64,000 bases of DNA. It comes from Roseovarius sp. (lineage in GTDB: Bacteria; Pseudomonadota; Alphaproteobacteria; Rhodobacterales; Rhodobacteraceae). Each line of letters opens with the position of its first letter. Positions within the stretch are counted from its first letter, which is position 1. Below, in pieces: positions 26,612-34,791 of the stretch. Below the pieces are notes generated by a model. That model was not told the origin of the DNA. It made no database searches and saw only the letters and a list, made by a program, of their open reading frames with translations. A program made the position numbers and the translations under genes. The stretch spans positions 1-64,000 of the forward strand of contig JAPOTF010000188.1 of the NCBI GenBank assembly GCA_026709325.1. The letters are read 5' to 3'.

Positions 26612-28171
26612 ATGAACAACGGCGACGACAAGGCTGAAGGCTGGATTCAAGGGCATTTCGGCAGACCTCTGTTCAACAATCCCATGGCGCGCGCATTAAG
26701 CCGTGTCGGCGTCATTGACATTGGCTCAAACTCGGTGAGAATGGTGGTCTTTGACGGCGCCGCTCGAAGTCCGGCCTATTTTTACAACGAAAAAATAATG
26801 TGCGCGCTGGGGGAGGGCCTGGCTGCAACGGGCAGATTAAATCCCGGGGGTCGAATTCGCGCACTGAACGCGATGGTGAGATTCAAGCATCTCTGCGAGA
26901 CGATGAATGTTGACCCATTGACGGCGGTCGCCACGGCCGCCGTTCGCAAAGCCGTTGACGGGGACGAGTTTTGTCGCGTGATTGAAGCTGAAACGGGAAT
27001 TGGCATTCATGTTTTGGATGGCAATGAAGAGGCAAGATTTTCCGCACAGGGCGTTCTGCTCGGCTGGCCGGGATCATATGGTCTTGTGTGCGATATTGGC
27101 GGATATTCAATGGAGCTTGCAGAGATCAATGGCGACAAGGTCGGCAGGCGATTATCCACCTCGCTGGGACCATTTGCCATGCAGGACATTAAAGGTGGAC
27201 GTTCAGCCCGCAAAAGACACATTCGTGAAATCCTTTCCGGCATCAGCGATTTTTTGGGTGAACAGAACAATCGCCTGTTTCTTGTTGGCGGCAGTTGGAG
27301 GGCCATGGCAAAAATAGACATGTGCCGGCGAGGCTATCCGTTAAATGTACTGCATGAATATCGCATGAGTCCAAAGTCTGTTCGCGAAACGATAAAATAC
27401 ATGGAGGTTTCGGGAATCGAGCATCTGCGGGCGAATACCGACATTTCCCTTTCCCGCATCTCCTTGCTGCCTCACGCCGCGGAAGTTCTTCGCGAGGTTG
27501 TAAAAACATTCAAGCCAAGGGACATTGCCATTTCCAGCTATGGAATTCGCGAGGGATTGCTTTTCGAGCATATGCCCGAAACACTCAGAGACAGAGATCC
27601 CCTTATCGAAGCCTGCCAATTTGCCGAGCACAAGGATGCCCGTCTGCCCGGATATGGCCAGATTGTGTTCGAATTCATTGAACCGCTTTTCAAGAGCGTT
27701 CGCCCTGACCGGATGCGCATAATCAAGGCCGCCTGCCTGTTGCATGATGTCAGCTGGCGCGCGCATCCGGACTACAGAGCCGAGGTCTGCTTTGACTACG
27801 CGACCCGCGCGAATCTGGGCGGTTTGACGCACAGGGAGAGGGTTTTTCTCGGTTTGGCGCTTTTGCACCGATATTCCAACAAGCGCAACGGTGCCCAGTT
27901 TGAAAATCTCAACCAGCTTGCGGACGATGCCGACCTCCTTCAGGCCGAGGTTTTGGGAAAGGCAATGCGGTTTGCCGCAATGTTCTGGCAGAGAAAAGAT
28001 TCCCGCATCGGGATTTTGAATTTGCGCCCCAGGAAAAGAATTCTCGTACTGAAACTAAAATCGGCGGCAATTCCGCTTTTTGGCGAAGTGGCGAAAACGC
28101 GATTTCAATCGCTTGCAAACTCTCTTCAGGCGGAGCCCGTAATAAAGTTTGACGAACGGAGATCTTTTTGA
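26612..28171 (+). CDS. ppx: Exopolyphosphatase / GppA-type phosphatase
   Basis: A 519-residue member of the ASKHA-fold Ppx/GppA family, which removes terminal phosphates from polyphosphate or hydrolyses pppGpp. The phosphate-binding motif GVIDIGSNSVRMVVFD is near residue 35 after a hydrophilic leader. ATAAVRKAVDG, LDGNEEARFSAQG and CDIGGYSMELAEI complete the active site. The C-terminal part has an HD-like helical region, LHDVSWRAHPDYR. A GGAAAG site precedes ATG 26612. Pairing with ppk suggests a polyphosphatase. Confidence 0.93.
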   Translation: MNNGDDKAEGWIQGHFGRPLFNNPMARALSRVGVIDIGSNSVRMVVFDGAARSPAYFYNEKIMCALGEGLAATGRLNPGGRIRALNAMVRFKHLCETMNVDPLTAVATAAVRKAVDGDEFCRVIEAETGIGIHVLDGNEEARFSAQGVLLGWPGSYGLVCDIGGYSMELAEINGDKVGRRLSTSLGPFAMQDIKGGRSARKRHIREILSGISDFLGEQNNRLFLVGGSWRAMAKIDMCRRGYPLNVLHEYRMSPKSVRETIKYMEVSGIEHLRANTDISLSRISLLPHAAEVLREVVKTFKPRDIAISSYGIREGLLFEHMPETLRDRDPLIEACQFAEHKDARLPGYGQIVFEFIEPLFKSVRPDRMRIIKAACLLHDVSWRAHPDYRAEVCFDYATRANLGGLTHRERVFLGLALLHRYSNKRNGAQFENLNQLADDADLLQAEVLGKAMRFAAMFWQRKDSRIGILNLRPRKRILVLKLKSAAIPLFGEVAKTRFQSLANSLQAEPVIKFDERRSF

Positions 28172-28288
28172 TTGCCGTCGCATTTAACGCTTTTATTGCC
28201 TCCATGTTCGATTTACCGTGTTTTTGCCTCGCGGTTTTTGATGAGATCCGGCGGGTTTATTGCTGAAACAAGGAATGAAAGCCTCGAA

Positions 28289-29212
28289 ATGCACTTCAAT
28301 ATCAAGCTTTCGGGAGTAATCCCCGCACTTGTCACACCTTTTGACGAAGACAATTCGATAAATTTTACCGCATTCGAGAAGCTGCTTTACCATATGCGCA
28401 AATGCGGGGTTAAAGGCTGGGTGCCAAATGGATCCACAGGCGAATATTTTTCCCAGTCCACCGAAGAGCGACGATTGGTTTTGCAATTTGTCAAGGATTT
28501 TTCGAATCAAGATGAGATTTTAATTGCGGGCGCAAACGCGCCCGCCACGCGCGAGGTTGTCGAGCAAACCGCTCTTGCGAGCAAAATCGGATATGACATT
28601 GTACTGCTGGCGCCGCCATTTTACACGAGACCGACTCCAGAAGAACTCATCAGGCACTATGATACCGTTTTATCGGAAACGGACGTGAACATTGTACTCT
28701 ACAGCTATCCATTAAAGGATGGCGCGGATATCGGTTTTGAAGTTTTGGACCATTTTGCAGAGAACCCTCGAGTTATCGGAATAAAGGAAAGCTCCGGCTC
28801 CCTGCAAAGGGCGATTGAAATATCAACAAGATATCAAAATGGAATCCAGCTTGTCAGCGGATCTGATGATATCGCGCTGGATTTCATGTTCTGGGGTGCG
28901 GACAGCTGGATTTGCGGACCGTCAAACTGCCTGGCAATGGCATGCTGCGACCTGGACCGCACATATAGATCGGGGGACATGGTGAAGGCCCGAATGCAAA
29001 TGCGGCATCTTTATCGGGTGATGAACATTTTGGAATCCGGCAAATTTGTTCAAAAAATCAAATATGGCTGTGAATTGCAGGGACTTCCGGCGGGTCTTTG
29101 CAGAGCGCCTCTGGGACCGCTTTCGGATTCCGAAAAACGCGAAATGCGCATGGCCATGGAACCCATACTGAACTGGCCGAGTCTTTTTGAAGACAGCGGA
29201 CCGAAAAGATGA
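28289..29212 (+). CDS. Dihydrodipicolinate synthase-family lyase/deaminase
   Basis: A 307-residue (beta/alpha)8 protein of the DapA/N-acetylneuraminate lyase family. Features are GVIPALVTPFDEDNSINF, the substrate-binding GWVPNGSTGEYFSQS (in place of the usual GTTGE), the tyrosine in VLYSYPLKDG, and the Schiff-base lysine in VIGIKESSGSL. In hydroxyproline catabolism a family member deaminates 1-pyrroline-4-hydroxy-2-carboxylate to alpha-ketoglutarate semialdehyde, and the neighbouring oxidase and racemase-like genes make a similar role plausible. ATG 28289 starts exactly where family homology starts; longer in-frame starts (28241, 28172) exist. First gene of a four-gene operon. Confidence 0.85.
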   Translation: MHFNIKLSGVIPALVTPFDEDNSINFTAFEKLLYHMRKCGVKGWVPNGSTGEYFSQSTEERRLVLQFVKDFSNQDEILIAGANAPATREVVEQTALASKIGYDIVLLAPPFYTRPTPEELIRHYDTVLSETDVNIVLYSYPLKDGADIGFEVLDHFAENPRVIGIKESSGSLQRAIEISTRYQNGIQLVSGSDDIALDFMFWGADSWICGPSNCLAMACCDLDRTYRSGDMVKARMQMRHLYRVMNILESGKFVQKIKYGCELQGLPAGLCRAPLGPLSDSEKREMRMAMEPILNWPSLFEDSGPKR

Positions 29213-29228
29213 ACCGGTGACGGATGGC

Positions 29229-30476
29229 ATGAAAAACTCCACAGCGGTGGTAATCGGAGCAGGCGTGATCGGTTCAGCTGTCGCCCATGAATTGCAAAAG
29301 CGACTGGGTAACGTAACACTTGTCGAGAGAGATGAACCCGGATGCGGCGCTTCCAAAGGCAATTTGGCTTCAATTGCGGTAACCGAATTCACGCCCATAT
29401 CACGTCCTTCCACATGGCTGAGCATACCTGGCTGGCTTCTGAATCCCAAGAGTCCCGTTAAAATAAAACCCTCTCATGTCCCAAGACTCATTCCCTGGAT
29501 TTGGCAATTTATTCTTTCAGGCAGACCTTCAAAATTCAGATATCTTGAAGCCAATGGAGCCGCATTGTGCCGGCGGGCATTGCATGACACCAAAAAGCTG
29601 ATGGGAGAGATTGGTCTTGCAAATGACATAAGCGACGCGGGATGCATGGCCATTTACGCGACCGAGAGGGAATTTCATTCGGACAGGAGTCGCCTGGAAG
29701 CAATTAAAAGCTACGGATTTCCCATTGACATAATAGATGGCCGCGAGCTGCATGATCTTGAACCGGAGATCGTTCCGGGAATATTCAAGGCCGCCCGTCT
29801 GCCGGAAAACAAAACCGTACGCGACCCCTATCTTTATGTAAAAAAACTCGCTGAAACCTTTACCAAAAACGGGGGCAGAATTCTCAAGGACGCGGTGGCG
29901 GATTTGGATATGCGCGATGGCGGAGCAACGGTCCGTCTTCAGAGCGGCCAGGCACTGGATGCTGATATCGCGGTTCTGTGCGCCGGTGCGCATTCCGGGA
30001 AATTGGCAAAAAAGCTGGGCGAACCAATACCCCTTGAAACGGAACGCGGATACCACACGCAGATCATGGCCCCGGGAATTGACCTCGGTCACTCGCTGAT
30101 CTGGCCTTCAAGAGCGTTTATGGTCTCGCCCACAGCCGGGGGAATCCGTGTTGGAGGCACTGTGGAAATGGCAGGACTGAATGCCGCGCCGGATTACGGA
30201 AGAGCCAGGATTACCCTGCGCCACGCAAGAAAGCTGCTGCCGCGCCTTCGCTCTGAAAATTCCACGGAATGGATGGGGCACAGACCCGCCCTGCCCGATA
30301 CGGTCCCTCTTATATCGGCTTCATCCCGGGTTCCGGGCGTATTCTACGCCACCGGCCACGGGCACCTGGGTTTAACCCAGGCGGCCACAACGGCATTGCT
30401 GATATGCGATTTGGCTTTGGGACGGCGGCCCGATATTGACATGTCGGCATTCAGCATTGATAGATTCTCATGGTGA
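29229..30476 (+). CDS. FAD-dependent D-amino acid oxidase-like dehydrogenase (DAO family)
   Basis: A 415-residue flavoprotein of the DadA/DAO type. The FAD-binding motif TAVVIGAGVIGSAVAHELQ starts at residue ~5. The second dinucleotide strand VTLVERDEPGCGASKGNLA and the C-terminal YATGHGHLGLTQAATTA close the FAD site. Candidates for the substrate are D-hydroxyproline or another D-imino or amino acid, by analogy with hydroxyproline clusters where such an oxidase sits beside a DapA-like deaminase and a racemase-family enzyme. ATG 29229 is preferred; GTG 29217 is also possible. The gap to the preceding gene is 16 bp, and to the next SDR gene 16 bp. Confidence 0.85.
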   Translation: MKNSTAVVIGAGVIGSAVAHELQKRLGNVTLVERDEPGCGASKGNLASIAVTEFTPISRPSTWLSIPGWLLNPKSPVKIKPSHVPRLIPWIWQFILSGRPSKFRYLEANGAALCRRALHDTKKLMGEIGLANDISDAGCMAIYATEREFHSDRSRLEAIKSYGFPIDIIDGRELHDLEPEIVPGIFKAARLPENKTVRDPYLYVKKLAETFTKNGGRILKDAVADLDMRDGGATVRLQSGQALDADIAVLCAGAHSGKLAKKLGEPIPLETERGYHTQIMAPGIDLGHSLIWPSRAFMVSPTAGGIRVGGTVEMAGLNAAPDYGRARITLRHARKLLPRLRSENSTEWMGHRPALPDTVPLISASSRVPGVFYATGHGHLGLTQAATTALLICDLALGRRPDIDMSAFSIDRFSW

Positions 30477-30492
30477 TTTGAAAGGACACGAC

Positions 30493-31194
30493 ATGGAGCA
30501 AAAGATCTGCCTGGTTATTGGCGGCGGTCGCGGCATGGGAGCGGCGGTTGCGCGCGAGATGCACGAACGCGGATACAAGCTTGCCTTGATGTCGCCGACG
30601 GAAAGCTGCGAAAAACTTGCGGGCGAGCTTGGCGGGGTCGCATTGCGCGGCAGAGCGGAAAACGCACATGACACCAATGCGGCTTTCAGTCTTGCAATGG
30701 AGTCATATGGTCGCATCGACGCCTGTCTCATTCATGTTGGCGGCCCCCCGAAGGGTGATCTTCTTGAGATTTCCGATGAAGACTGGGATCTGGCCAATGC
30801 AATGATCTTAAAGCCTGTAATCCGCATGGCCAGACTGCTTACTCCCGTAATGGAAAAGCAGGGTGGCGGATCAATTGTAAACATCACGACATTCTCGGCA
30901 TTTGAACCTTCCCTCGTTTTCCCCGCATCAAGCGTTTATCGGGTTGGAGTTTCAAGTTTCACAAAACTGTATTCCGATCGGTATGGCCATGCGAACATTC
31001 GCATGAACTGTCTGCTGCCCGGCTTTACGGACAGTCTCGATCTTCCACGGAAATTTGCGGACATGTCTGCATTCAAGCGTCTTGCAACCGCCGAAGAGCA
31101 GGCCAGGGCGGCGGCTTTCCTATTAACGGACGACAGCAGCTACATCACCGGGCAAAGCCTTCGTTCCGACGGTGGCGTGACGCGACATATGTAA
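30493..31194 (+). CDS. Short-chain dehydrogenase/reductase with atypical active site
   Basis: A 233-residue Rossmann protein with the NAD(P) motif VIGGGRGMGAAVA (variant of TGxxxGxG) at residues ~7-19. The catalytic region reads NITTFSAFEPSLVFPASSVYRVGVSSF. Tyr is present, but the Lys of the standard YxxxK motif is replaced (YRVGV). A Lys lies six residues beyond (SSFTKLY). Related divergent SDRs exist, so the enzyme may still be active with changed chemistry. It is embedded between the oxidase and the racemase-like gene, with an AAAGGA site before ATG 30493, and may reduce or oxidise a pathway intermediate. Substrate unknown. Confidence 0.82.
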   Translation: MEQKICLVIGGGRGMGAAVAREMHERGYKLALMSPTESCEKLAGELGGVALRGRAENAHDTNAAFSLAMESYGRIDACLIHVGGPPKGDLLEISDEDWDLANAMILKPVIRMARLLTPVMEKQGGGSIVNITTFSAFEPSLVFPASSVYRVGVSSFTKLYSDRYGHANIRMNCLLPGFTDSLDLPRKFADMSAFKRLATAEEQARAAAFLLTDDSSYITGQSLRSDGGVTRHM

Positions 31195-31205
31195 GGTAAA
31201 ACATC

Positions 31206-32222
31206 ATGCGCTGGGATCGCTCTCTTCAGACCGTCGACGTTCACTGCTGCGGTGAAATAGGCCGCGTAATCACTGGCGGAGTGCTGAACATGCCCGGCAA
31301 AACCATGGCGGACAAACTGCGGCATATCAACGACACCGATGATCGACTTAGAAAATTCCTTTGCTCTGAACCACGCTCTGGACCTGCGGGTTCATTTTGC
31401 CTTTTACTGCCACCGACAGTTCCGGAAGCGGATGTTGGAATGATTGTCCTGCAGCCCGACAAGGCGCATGCCATGTCCGGTTCGAATGCAATGTGCACCG
31501 TTACAGCCGTTCTTGAGACAGGCATGCTTGAAATGATCGAGCCGGCAACCATTGTCACGCTTGATACGGCCGCAGGTCCCGTGAGAGCAAAAGCGGAATG
31601 CAAAAATGGAAAGGTTCAGAGAGTGTCACTGGACATGCCCGCCGCATTTGTCGTGAATAGGGACGCGGTGATAGATACCCCGCAATGGGGAGGGATCAAG
31701 TATGATCTATGCTTTGGGGGCGTGTTCTACGCATTGGTTGACGCGGATCGGATTGGATTGCGGATTTCCCCGGAAAACGCCCGCGAACTGGCCACAAGCG
31801 GAGTCGAGTTAAGAGAACTTATTGCCGAATCCACGCATGTAAAGCATCCAATTGAGTCATCTCTTGACGGCCTTGCATACGTCATGTTTACAAGCGCGGA
31901 CCCGGATGGCTCGGTTCGCACCTGTACCACGCTCCGCCCTTGCCGTGTGGACAGATCACCCTGCGGAACTGGATCAAACGCCAACATCGCGGCATTGCAC
32001 GCAAGTGGACGCATTAAACCCGGAGACAGGATTATTTCGCGATCAATTATCGGAAGCGAGTTTGCAACTGAATTTGTGAAGGAAACAACCGTTGGCCCAT
32101 TTGCCGCGACCCGAAGCACAATATCCGGGCAGTCCTGGATTTACGCCATGACGCAGATTGGCCTGGATCCAACCGATCCTTTCCCAAGCGGATTTACAGT
32201 TGCGGACACATGGGGATATTAA
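31206..32222 (+). CDS. Proline racemase-family protein, probably hydroxyproline dehydratase or epimerase
   Basis: A 338-residue proline racemase superfamily enzyme. Racemases and 4-hydroxyproline epimerases use two cysteines. Here the second, DRSPCGTGSNA (~residue 255), is present. The first site reads HAMSGSNAMC, with Ser where the racemase motif MCGH has Cys. Ser or Thr at this position is characteristic of trans-3-hydroxy-L-proline dehydratases, so dehydration is more likely than racemisation; the extra Cys in SNAMC leaves some doubt. FGGVFYALVDAD, a family motif, is present. Last gene of the operon with the DapA-like, DAO and SDR genes, all spaced by 11-16 bp. Confidence 0.82.
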   Translation: MRWDRSLQTVDVHCCGEIGRVITGGVLNMPGKTMADKLRHINDTDDRLRKFLCSEPRSGPAGSFCLLLPPTVPEADVGMIVLQPDKAHAMSGSNAMCTVTAVLETGMLEMIEPATIVTLDTAAGPVRAKAECKNGKVQRVSLDMPAAFVVNRDAVIDTPQWGGIKYDLCFGGVFYALVDADRIGLRISPENARELATSGVELRELIAESTHVKHPIESSLDGLAYVMFTSADPDGSVRTCTTLRPCRVDRSPCGTGSNANIAALHASGRIKPGDRIISRSIIGSEFATEFVKETTVGPFAATRSTISGQSWIYAMTQIGLDPTDPFPSGFTVADTWGY

Positions 32223-32254
32223 AATCTCGACGGTATAATATTGCTTCATATAAG

Positions 32255-32932
32255 CTAATGAATCCGCTGTATTTCCTCCCATGCATTATTCAAATCCTTT
32301 AATTTCTGTTCCGCAAGTTTATGAGCTTCCATTGGTATGCCGCGCGCCATCATTATGTCTGGATGTGTTTCGCGCACGGAATTTCTGTAAACCTCTTTAA
32401 TTTTTTCAAGTGGAGTGTCGCGCGATACGCCGAGTATGAGATATGGATCCATTGACTCAAACGGTTTGAATCGGTCGCGGATGCGGATGAATTCGTTTTT
32501 GGTAATCCCAAAAATGGTTGCAACATTTCTCAGAAATTCATCTTCATTGTCATGATAGACACCATCTGCCACTGCGATTGCAAACAATCCTTCAAGCAAA
32601 TCATATAAAATTTGATTTCGATGACCAAACATTCGCTGGATGCGCCCGGCATATACCGTATAGCCCGCAACATCCTGCCTTGCCAGGTTGAACACTTTGG
32701 CCGCATTCGCCTCATCCTGGCGATCAATGTGAAAAATTTTTCTAAATGCCTTGACCTCGTCTCTCGTCACTTGCCCGTCCGCCTTGGCCATTTTTGCTCC
32801 AAGAGAAATCACGGCAATGGTGAACGCAACGCTCCTTTCCGGTGGCGATTTCAACTTTTCAAAAACCGTTGAAAGCGACTCGCCTTGCGAGAGCGCCTTA
32901 AGCGCAAGTGCTATACGTTTCCAAATCGACAT
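32255..32932 (-). CDS. TerB-domain / J-domain co-chaperone (DjlA-like)
   Basis: A 225-residue protein with an N-terminal TerB-like helical domain (~30-150; AFTIAVISLGAKMAKADGQVTRDEV and LFAIAVADGVYHDNEDEFL). The C-terminal J domain (~162-225) has MDPYLILGVSRDTPLEKIKEVYR and the DnaK-activating HPD in ETHPDIMM. DjlA proteins have this order, but DjlA of enterobacteria has an N-terminal membrane anchor and this one has no convincing one. It would recruit DnaK to a TerB-bound partner. It is convergent with the racemase-like gene (33 bp apart). Confidence 0.9.
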   Translation of the reverse strand: MSIWKRIALALKALSQGESLSTVFEKLKSPPERSVAFTIAVISLGAKMAKADGQVTRDEVKAFRKIFHIDRQDEANAAKVFNLARQDVAGYTVYAGRIQRMFGHRNQILYDLLEGLFAIAVADGVYHDNEDEFLRNVATIFGITKNEFIRIRDRFKPFESMDPYLILGVSRDTPLEKIKEVYRNSVRETHPDIMMARGIPMEAHKLAEQKLKDLNNAWEEIQRIH

Positions 32933-33470
32933 GGGAAGACACTCTATTTGAAATATTTCAAGTTGTCAGTTAACAAAGCTTCCAGGTAAACAACAGTTCG
33001 ACTGATCATGGCATTCATTGCGTTTTGAAGTCAAAACTGATTCATAACAGTTTGTTTTTAATGAAATGTCAAACAGAAACAATGAAAGCCAATGAGCAGG
33101 TATTCGGTGCAGACGCGACATATGGAAAGTCAAACTTGAATCGTTCGTCCAGCATTGCGCGGCCGCTTCGGCGACCAGATTGGCGCAGCCAGCTGGCGGT
33201 ACAACCGTGATCGTTTATCGAAATCAGACTCGGTGAGGCCATTACGCGCCTGGAGCGGCAAGCCATGGTTGGAAATGGCTTGCAAAAGCCCTGGATTTTT
33301 GCCGTGCAACTCTTCGTGAAGCGACCGGGCTGGCGCATTCCGCTTCAGGTAGAGCGGCGGCTTCCCATCAAAGATCACGTCATTGAAGCTGGCATTTATC
33401 CTCTTGGGAAATGGCATTGCCTGAATCCTTTGTTTGAGCTATCGGAGTTAAAAACGTCTGGAAAACCCCG
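32933..33470. other. Gap without a supported gene
   Basis: About 540 bp. Open frames on both strands between 33060 and 33480 overlap one another, and none shows a family motif or ribosome-binding site. The part from ~33130 to 33420 is more GC-rich than the AT-rich stretch before it, which could mean a degraded insertion, but I cannot name it. Confidence 0.45.
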
Positions 33471-33959
33471 CTAGAGAATCTTCTGCATGAGAACCAGATC
33501 AAGCCAACGGCCAAATTTAAATCCAACCTCCGGTAGAATCGAGACATTATCAAATCCAAGATGCCTGTGAAAACCCATGCCTTCATGGTTTTCCCCGCTC
33601 ACACAGGCAATTATTGTATGACCCCCTGAATTTCTCGCATGACGCTCTATGGCATCCATGAGAACCCGCCCTGCTCCAAGCCCTGTTTTATCCCGGGAAA
33701 TCTGCACGGTATGCTCATACGCCCCGGAGTATCCCGTCCCCGGGCGAAACTGGCCATATTTGGCGAAACCGGCGACCGTTCCATTGTCAACGGCAACCAG
33801 GAATGCATGTCCCGCCTCCCTTGAATTTAAAATCTCCAGGCAAACGTCTTCCTCGCTCTTTTCCAAGCTGTTGAAGGTGGCAACCGTCTCGCGGATGTGG
33901 TAATTCCAAATGCCCCTTATAGTTTCGGCATCATCAGGCATGGCTTCCCGCGCAATCAT
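33471..33959 (-). CDS. GNAT acetyltransferase, phosphinothricin acetyltransferase-like
   Basis: A 162-residue GCN5-related N-acetyltransferase. Beginning with IREAMPDDAETIRGIWNYHIRETVATFN-type sequence, it follows the PAT/Bar subfamily. The acetyl-CoA-binding segment is HTVQISRDKTGLGAGRVLMDAIERHA (Q/RxxGxG/A variant TGLGAG). ENHEGMGFHRHLGF is the typical C-terminal motif. Relatives acetylate amino acids such as methionine derivatives. It overlaps the preceding VOC gene by 4 bp. Confidence 0.88.
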   Translation of the reverse strand: MIAREAMPDDAETIRGIWNYHIRETVATFNSLEKSEEDVCLEILNSREAGHAFLVAVDNGTVAGFAKYGQFRPGTGYSGAYEHTVQISRDKTGLGAGRVLMDAIERHARNSGGHTIIACVSGENHEGMGFHRHLGFDNVSILPEVGFKFGRWLDLVLMQKIL

Positions 33960-34567
33960 AAAAAGACCTTTTTGCCGTTCCTTGCCGTGAACTCGGCCCT
34001 GAGCTCCGTTTCCCCCGTTTCAAAAACCACGCGAGGCTCCTCGAGTTCACTTTCAAGTTCATTTTCAAGCATCACCGCCTCTGGATGAACCACAACCAGA
34101 CGATTCAGGCGCAATCCCGACGGTTCCAGCATTGCAGCCGGATGATCCTCGCATTGCCATTCAATCACCGCCGGAAATCTATTGTCATAAGGAAAAATAC
34201 CGTTTTCCGTTGCAGACATTTGCCAGCGCAAATTGTCGCGCTGCAGTTGCAGCGCGGTTCCGGCATGCGGATATCGCCGGAGAAACGGAGCAATATTCGC
34301 GGTTCTGCAAATCCAGTTCTGCAACTTTGGAAATTCATCAAACCCGTCAAGATCAAAGCATCTTGCACGTCCAGGCAAATCGGCATTGGGGTCAATCGCG
34401 ATCACCTCAAGATACAACCCGTCTTCAAGACCGAGAAGCATGTTGTGAGTGCCAAAGACATTGTGCCGGCCGCCTTTCTGCAATTGGATTCCCAGTTTTG
34501 ACTCAACGGCCTCCGTTCCCTCTGACAGCGTCCTTGCCGCTATTGCCATATGATCAAGTTCAAGCAT
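33956..34567 (-). CDS. VOC-superfamily (glyoxalase_3-like) protein
   Basis: A 203-residue vicinal-oxygen-chelate fold protein. It begins MLELDHMAIAARTLSEGTEAVESKLGI, then GGRHNVFGTHNMLLGLEDGLYLEVIAIDP. The His, the GTxNxLL strand and the Glu in YLEVI are standard metal-site positions. The C-terminal half (AVIEWQCEDHP) is the second VOC module. ATG 34567 has a strong GGGAGGAG ribosome-binding site. Substrate unknown. The nearby mcm gene raises the thought of methylmalonyl-CoA epimerase, but this sequence belongs to a different VOC subgroup. Confidence 0.82.
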   Translation of the reverse strand: MLELDHMAIAARTLSEGTEAVESKLGIQLQKGGRHNVFGTHNMLLGLEDGLYLEVIAIDPNADLPGRARCFDLDGFDEFPKLQNWICRTANIAPFLRRYPHAGTALQLQRDNLRWQMSATENGIFPYDNRFPAVIEWQCEDHPAAMLEPSGLRLNRLVVVHPEAVMLENELESELEEPRVVFETGETELRAEFTARNGKKVFL

Positions 34568-34791
34568 GCGCTCCTCCCAAACAAACGTGATCGAATGCAA
34601 TTTAATTTCATTGCCAACGTGACGGTTCTCGGCAACCGATGCCATCTATACGCCTGGATATGAAATCCATGGCCATATGACAAACCTCCGAACAGGTTCA
34701 ATAACGGCGTATCGGAAACCGCAAATCACCGCCAGGCCGGACCCGCATGGATTTTGCCGCCAATTACCAACTTGACGAAAGACGCGCGAAA

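Noticed and set aside
33060-33480. Overlapping short open frames on both strands
   Set aside because: No ribosome-binding site, no family motif and mutual overlap; left as a gap.
33956-34567. VOC protein as methylmalonyl-CoA epimerase, given mcm nearby
   Set aside because: The sequence follows the glyoxalase_3-like subgroup and it is coupled to a GNAT gene, not to mcm.
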